Position numbers and translations under genes: made by a program
Notes under the pieces: model-generated
What the model was told of the DNA's origin: nothing
Database searches by the model: none
What the model saw: the letters and a program-made list of their open reading frames with translations, nothing else
NCBI GenBank assembly: GCA_964393035.1
Contig: CAYMRX010000004.1
Location: 1 to 64,000, forward strand
Reading direction: 5' to 3'
DNA: 64,000 bases
Source of the DNA: Tabrizicola_A sp964393035
GTDB taxonomy: Bacteria > Pseudomonadota > Alphaproteobacteria > Rhodobacterales > Rhodobacteraceae
In this document: one piece after another, positions 61,524-64,000 of the stretch
Position numbering within the stretch: the first letter of the stretch is position 1
Layout of the letters: each line of letters starts with the position of its first letter

Positions 61524-62806
61524 ATCAACAAGATCCCCGCCGCCGTCAGCGCCGCGCCCGCCTGCAAATCGGCGATCATCACCGGCGCGCGCAGGCCATA
61601 GCCATCGACATCATACCACAGCGTCGCATCGGTGGTGCGGAAGATGAAATGATCCGACGCATCCCGCGCGGCGTTGCTTTTGGTCGAGATGACGAAATCG
61701 GCCGCCGACAAGGCCCCGGTGGCTTCCCCATAGCCAAAGGCGGCCCCTTCCAGCACGATCCGGTCTTCGGTGCTGTTGAAATCGTAAATCACATCCGCAT
61801 TGCCGGCATTGGTCAGAAATACGAACTGATCCGCCCCCGCGCCGCCGGTCAGATAGTCTTTGCCCGCCCCGCCCGACAGTACATCATCGCCCGCGCCGCC
61901 CAAAAGCGTATCGTTCCCCGCGCCGCTGTCAAACCGGTTGGCCCCGCCATTGCCGGTCAAATGGTCTGCCCCGCCGCCGGTCAGGATGCGCTCGATCCCG
62001 GAATAGCTGTCGCCCAGCACCACAGCGCCCGAATTGAGCGAAGGCGAGATCAGATTGATGCGCAGCCCGGTCGCCACATGCGACAGGCTCAGTGTGTCGT
62101 AACCCTCGCCGCCGTCGAAAACATCCGCCGCATTGCCCGCGCGGAAGGTGTCACTGCCCGCGCCCCCCAGAACCGGGCCGGTGACGCGCCCCAGACGGCC
62201 ATCGTAAAGATCATTGCCACCGCCAAGATCAACCATGCCGATCATCTGGCCGCTGTTGGTGACATTGTCGGCCGAGTCCCCGCCAAGATAGCTTGCGTTC
62301 GGCGATTCCACCCGGCCGGTATTGGTGAAGTTCAGGATTCCGTTGCCGAACTTGTGCCAGACCCCCGAAACGCGGCCATACATGGTGCCGGAATTGGTGA
62401 TGGTGATCGCCCCGGCATCCGGCACGATCACTGATGCGGCAGAGCCCCAGGCATGGATCAGCCCGGCATTGGTCAGGGTGGAGCCGACCCCGTCCAGAAT
62501 GACCCCATCGGCATCGGTCACCACCCCATCGCCGCCGCCGTAAAGCCTGCCACTGGCGCTGACCACAACGGTTTGCGCGGTGACGCAGCCGACAAGGTTG
62601 ATCGCCTCATCCTCGCCGTACACCGTGCCATCCACCGTGATGCGATGGGTGCCGGTCCAGGCAATGATGGCATCGGCGCCGGTGTGGGTTTCGGGATCGC
62701 TGTAGGTTGAGCGCAGCGTGACGCTGGCGCCCACATGCAGATCGTCATCCCCGGTCAGGATATAGACATTGCCAAGCGTGGTCTGGGTGGTGGCTTCAAT
62801 AAGCAT
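61520..62806 (-). CDS. RTX calcium-binding protein
   Basis: A 428-residue probable type I secretion substrate. Residues about 105-210 have short repeats each with TNxG (TNAGLIHAWG, TNSGTMYG, TNTGRVES, TNSGQMIG), suggesting beta-helix. Residues about 210-335 contain GGxGxDxU calcium repeats (GGAGSDTFRAG, GAGNDTLLGG, GAGDDVLSGG, GAGKDYLTGG, GAGADQFVF). The C-terminus ends in a hydrophobic GILLI, typical of type I signals. No hlyB/hlyD-like genes lie nearby. It has no Sec signal peptide. Confidence 0.85.
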   Translation of the reverse strand: MLIEATTQTTLGNVYILTGDDDLHVGASVTLRSTYSDPETHTGADAIIAWTGTHRITVDGTVYGEDEAINLVGCVTAQTVVVSASGRLYGGGDGVVTDADGVILDGVGSTLTNAGLIHAWGSAASVIVPDAGAITITNSGTMYGRVSGVWHKFGNGILNFTNTGRVESPNASYLGGDSADNVTNSGQMIGMVDLGGGNDLYDGRLGRVTGPVLGGAGSDTFRAGNAADVFDGGEGYDTLSLSHVATGLRINLISPSLNSGAVVLGDSYSGIERILTGGGADHLTGNGGANRFDSGAGNDTLLGGAGDDVLSGGAGKDYLTGGAGADQFVFLTNAGNADVIYDFNSTEDRIVLEGAAFGYGEATGALSAADFVISTKSNAARDASDHFIFRTTDATLWYDVDGYGLRAPVMIADLQAGAALTAAGILLI

Positions 62807-63002
62807 CGCGGGGGCCTTGAAAGGAAAACGTCAGAAGCAATGCCTTAGCGTAGCCCAAATTGACCTGTCACGAAAAGACCGTAATCCCTTTGGTTGCCGG
62901 CAACAGCCTGGCATGTGGGTGGTTCATTCCCGCCGGGCCGGCAACAATGGCCGGGCAAGTGCCGCCCGGGCCGGGCAGGGCGATTCGCCGCGCGGACGGA
63001 TA

Positions 63003-63455
63003 TCAGGCGCGCCGGTCCTTGGGGCTGTCCATCACCACAAAGGTGGTGATGGACTGGACCTGCGGCAAGATGCCCAGCACCTCGGTGTGCCAGTGCTTGT
63101 AGGCGGCCAGATCTTGCGCCTCGACCCGCAAGAGATATTCCACCGCCCCCGTGATGTTGTGACATTCGGTCACTTCGGGCGCGCGCGAGACGGCCCGCTC
63201 AAACGCCTCTTGCGCGGCTTTGGTATGGGCGTTCAGCCCGACCGTGACATAGGCCAGAAAACCGACGCCAAGCTGGGCCTTGTTCAGAACCGCGCGGTAG
63301 CCCTTGATCAGGCCCGCACGTTCCATCTCTTGCACCCGGCGCAAACAGGCGGAGGGCGACAGGCCCACCCGTTCGGCAAGCGTCAGATTGGGCAGACGGC
63401 CGTCTTGTGACAGTTCGTGCAATATTCGGCGGGATATGGCGTCAAGATTGCTCAT
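63003..63455 (-). CDS. Lrp/AsnC-family regulator beside lysE
   Basis: A 150-residue regulator. Winged-helix region about 1-60 (LDAISRRILHELSQDGRLPN; LAERVGLSPSACLRRVQEMERAGLI) followed by a RAM domain (VEYLLRVEAQDLAAYKHW). The ATG at 63455 was chosen over 63476 because it gives the usual N-terminus. It diverges from a LysE-type exporter across 74 bases with an AT-rich palindrome, a common local regulatory pair for amino acid export. Confidence 0.93.
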   Translation of the reverse strand: MSNLDAISRRILHELSQDGRLPNLTLAERVGLSPSACLRRVQEMERAGLIKGYRAVLNKAQLGVGFLAYVTVGLNAHTKAAQEAFERAVSRAPEVTECHNITGAVEYLLRVEAQDLAAYKHWHTEVLGILPQVQSITTFVVMDSPKDRRA

Positions 63456-63479
63456 GAATTGTGAATATATCTGCAATGG

Positions 63480-63492
63480 TGCAAATTTTGCA
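63480..63492. promoter_or_regulatory. AT-rich palindrome between Lrp regulator and lysE
   Basis: TGCAAATTTTGCA is a palindrome around one central base, 24 bases from the regulator start and 37 from the lysE start. It lies in an AT-rich island and is a likely Lrp/AsnC operator controlling both genes. Confidence 0.55.
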
Positions 63493-63529
63493 ATCCAATG
63501 CGGCGTATATTGGGCAATTATTGCGCATC

Positions 63530-64000
63530 ATGACATCACAGCTTCTTCTTGCCCTTTTGGGTTTCGCCTTTGTCACCTCGGTCACGCCGGGGCCGAACAA
63601 TATGATGCTTTTGGCCAGCGGCGTGAATTTTGGCCTGCGCCGGACGGTGCCGCATATGCTGGGGGTCAGTCTTGGCCATGCCCTGATGGTGATGCTGATG
63701 GGGCTTGGGGTGTCGGGGCTGTTCCAAGCCTTTCCGCAGGCGATGTTGCTGCTGAAAATCGTCTCGGTCGCGTATATGCTGTGGCTGGCGTGGAAAATCG
63801 CCCATGCCGCGGCACCCGAGGGGCGCGGGGCGGCGGGCAGGCCCTTCAGCTTTCTGCAAGCCGCCGGGTTTCAATGGGTGAATCCAAAGGCTTGGGCCAT
63901 GTCCTTGGGCGCGGTCAGCGCCTATGCGGGCGATGGTGGACCGGCGGCGATTGCCACGATCACGGTGGTTTTTGCCTGTGTGAACCTGCCCTCGGTCGCG
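63530..64000 (+). CDS. LysE/RhtB-family amino acid exporter, partial
   Basis: The first 157 codons of a membrane exporter that runs off the right edge without a stop. It reads MTSQLLLALLGFAFVTSVTPGP followed by NNMMLLASGVNFGLRRTVPH, the LysE-family N-terminal signature, with LGVSLGHALMVMLMGLGV next and GFQWVNPKAWAM later, the second conserved segment. About four of the usual six spans are present. A full-length protein would be about 205 residues. It diverges from the Lrp regulator. Confidence 0.9.
   Translation, partial: MTSQLLLALLGFAFVTSVTPGPNNMMLLASGVNFGLRRTVPHMLGVSLGHALMVMLMGLGVSGLFQAFPQAMLLLKIVSVAYMLWLAWKIAHAAAPEGRGAAGRPFSFLQAAGFQWVNPKAWAMSLGAVSAYAGDGGPAAIATITVVFACVNLPSVA

Overview
The window is 64 kb of compact, GC-rich bacterial chromosome, almost certainly from a Rhodobacterales alphaproteobacterium (Rhodobacter/Gemmobacter/Tabrizicola-like). 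The evidence is the gene content: an RpoH of the alphaproteobacterial type, a CarD regulator behind a Suv3-like helicase, an S4 protein and a seven-iron ferredoxin, a DUF1178/DUF2842/DUF2065/DUF6476 set of small conserved proteins, an RTX protein, and a Fur-like palindrome in front of mntH. The species cannot be named from the sequence. No rRNA, tRNA, insertion sequence, prophage or CRISPR array was seen. About sixty protein genes were found, nearly all of them chromosomal core genes.

Layout. 0.1-2.9 kb: LysR regulator, purA, a small membrane protein. 2.9-5.1 kb: a very acidic protein of unknown function. 5.2-11.4 kb: thiamine pyrophosphokinase, an EamA exporter, L-serine dehydratase, two glutathione S-transferase-like paralogues and an NRAMP metal transporter. 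11.5-17.8 kb: rpiA, glutathione reductase, then the envelope quality-control group hflK-hflC-DUF2065-degP. 17.8-22.0 kb: HD hydrolase, lipoprotein, 2Fe-2S ferredoxin, DUF1178, NUDIX and Kdo transferase. 22.0-28.9 kb: a polyamine-type ABC transporter (permeases, ATPase, binding protein) flanked by two amidases. 29.0-32.2 kb: hybrid histidine kinase, then DUF6476 and rluD, which diverge from overlapping start codons. 32.4-38.1 kb: kup, rpoH, psd-pssA (phosphatidylethanolamine synthesis) and a Gfo/Idh/MocA oxidoreductase. 38.2-40.1 kb: oligoendopeptidase F.

40.25-44.18 kb holds the most interesting system: a tight four-gene operon of circularly permuted ATP-grasp, alpha-E protein, transglutaminase-like protease and the proteasome-like peptidase Anbu. 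It looks like a complete peptide synthesis/modification and cleavage module whose substrate is unknown.

44.2-56.0 kb: alpha/beta hydrolase with SCP2 protein, TPR protein, Suv3-like helicase, S4 protein, fdxA, carD, cobS/cobT (late cobalamin synthesis), a CPA2/Kef-type antiporter, and an Lrp regulator diverging from hppD. 56.1-59.1 kb: a 1006-residue protein that appears to join a GspL/PilM-like cytoplasmic domain to a GspC/PilP-like periplasmic domain. 59.3-64.0 kb: SIMPL-domain protein, metY, an RTX protein, and an Lrp regulator diverging from a LysE exporter that runs off the right edge.

Non-coding structure. Several intergenic regions carry copies of a mosaic element: a 20-base box ending in AAAGGCGCAA, then a G-run and GC-rich hairpins (about 6.86-7.14, 12.33-12.37 and 23.41-23.54 kb). 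The only gap above 300 bases (6804-7151) is filled by this element. Start codons were adjusted inward from the longest frame where ribosome-binding sites or family N-termini supported it. All functional calls are by eye from translated sequence.
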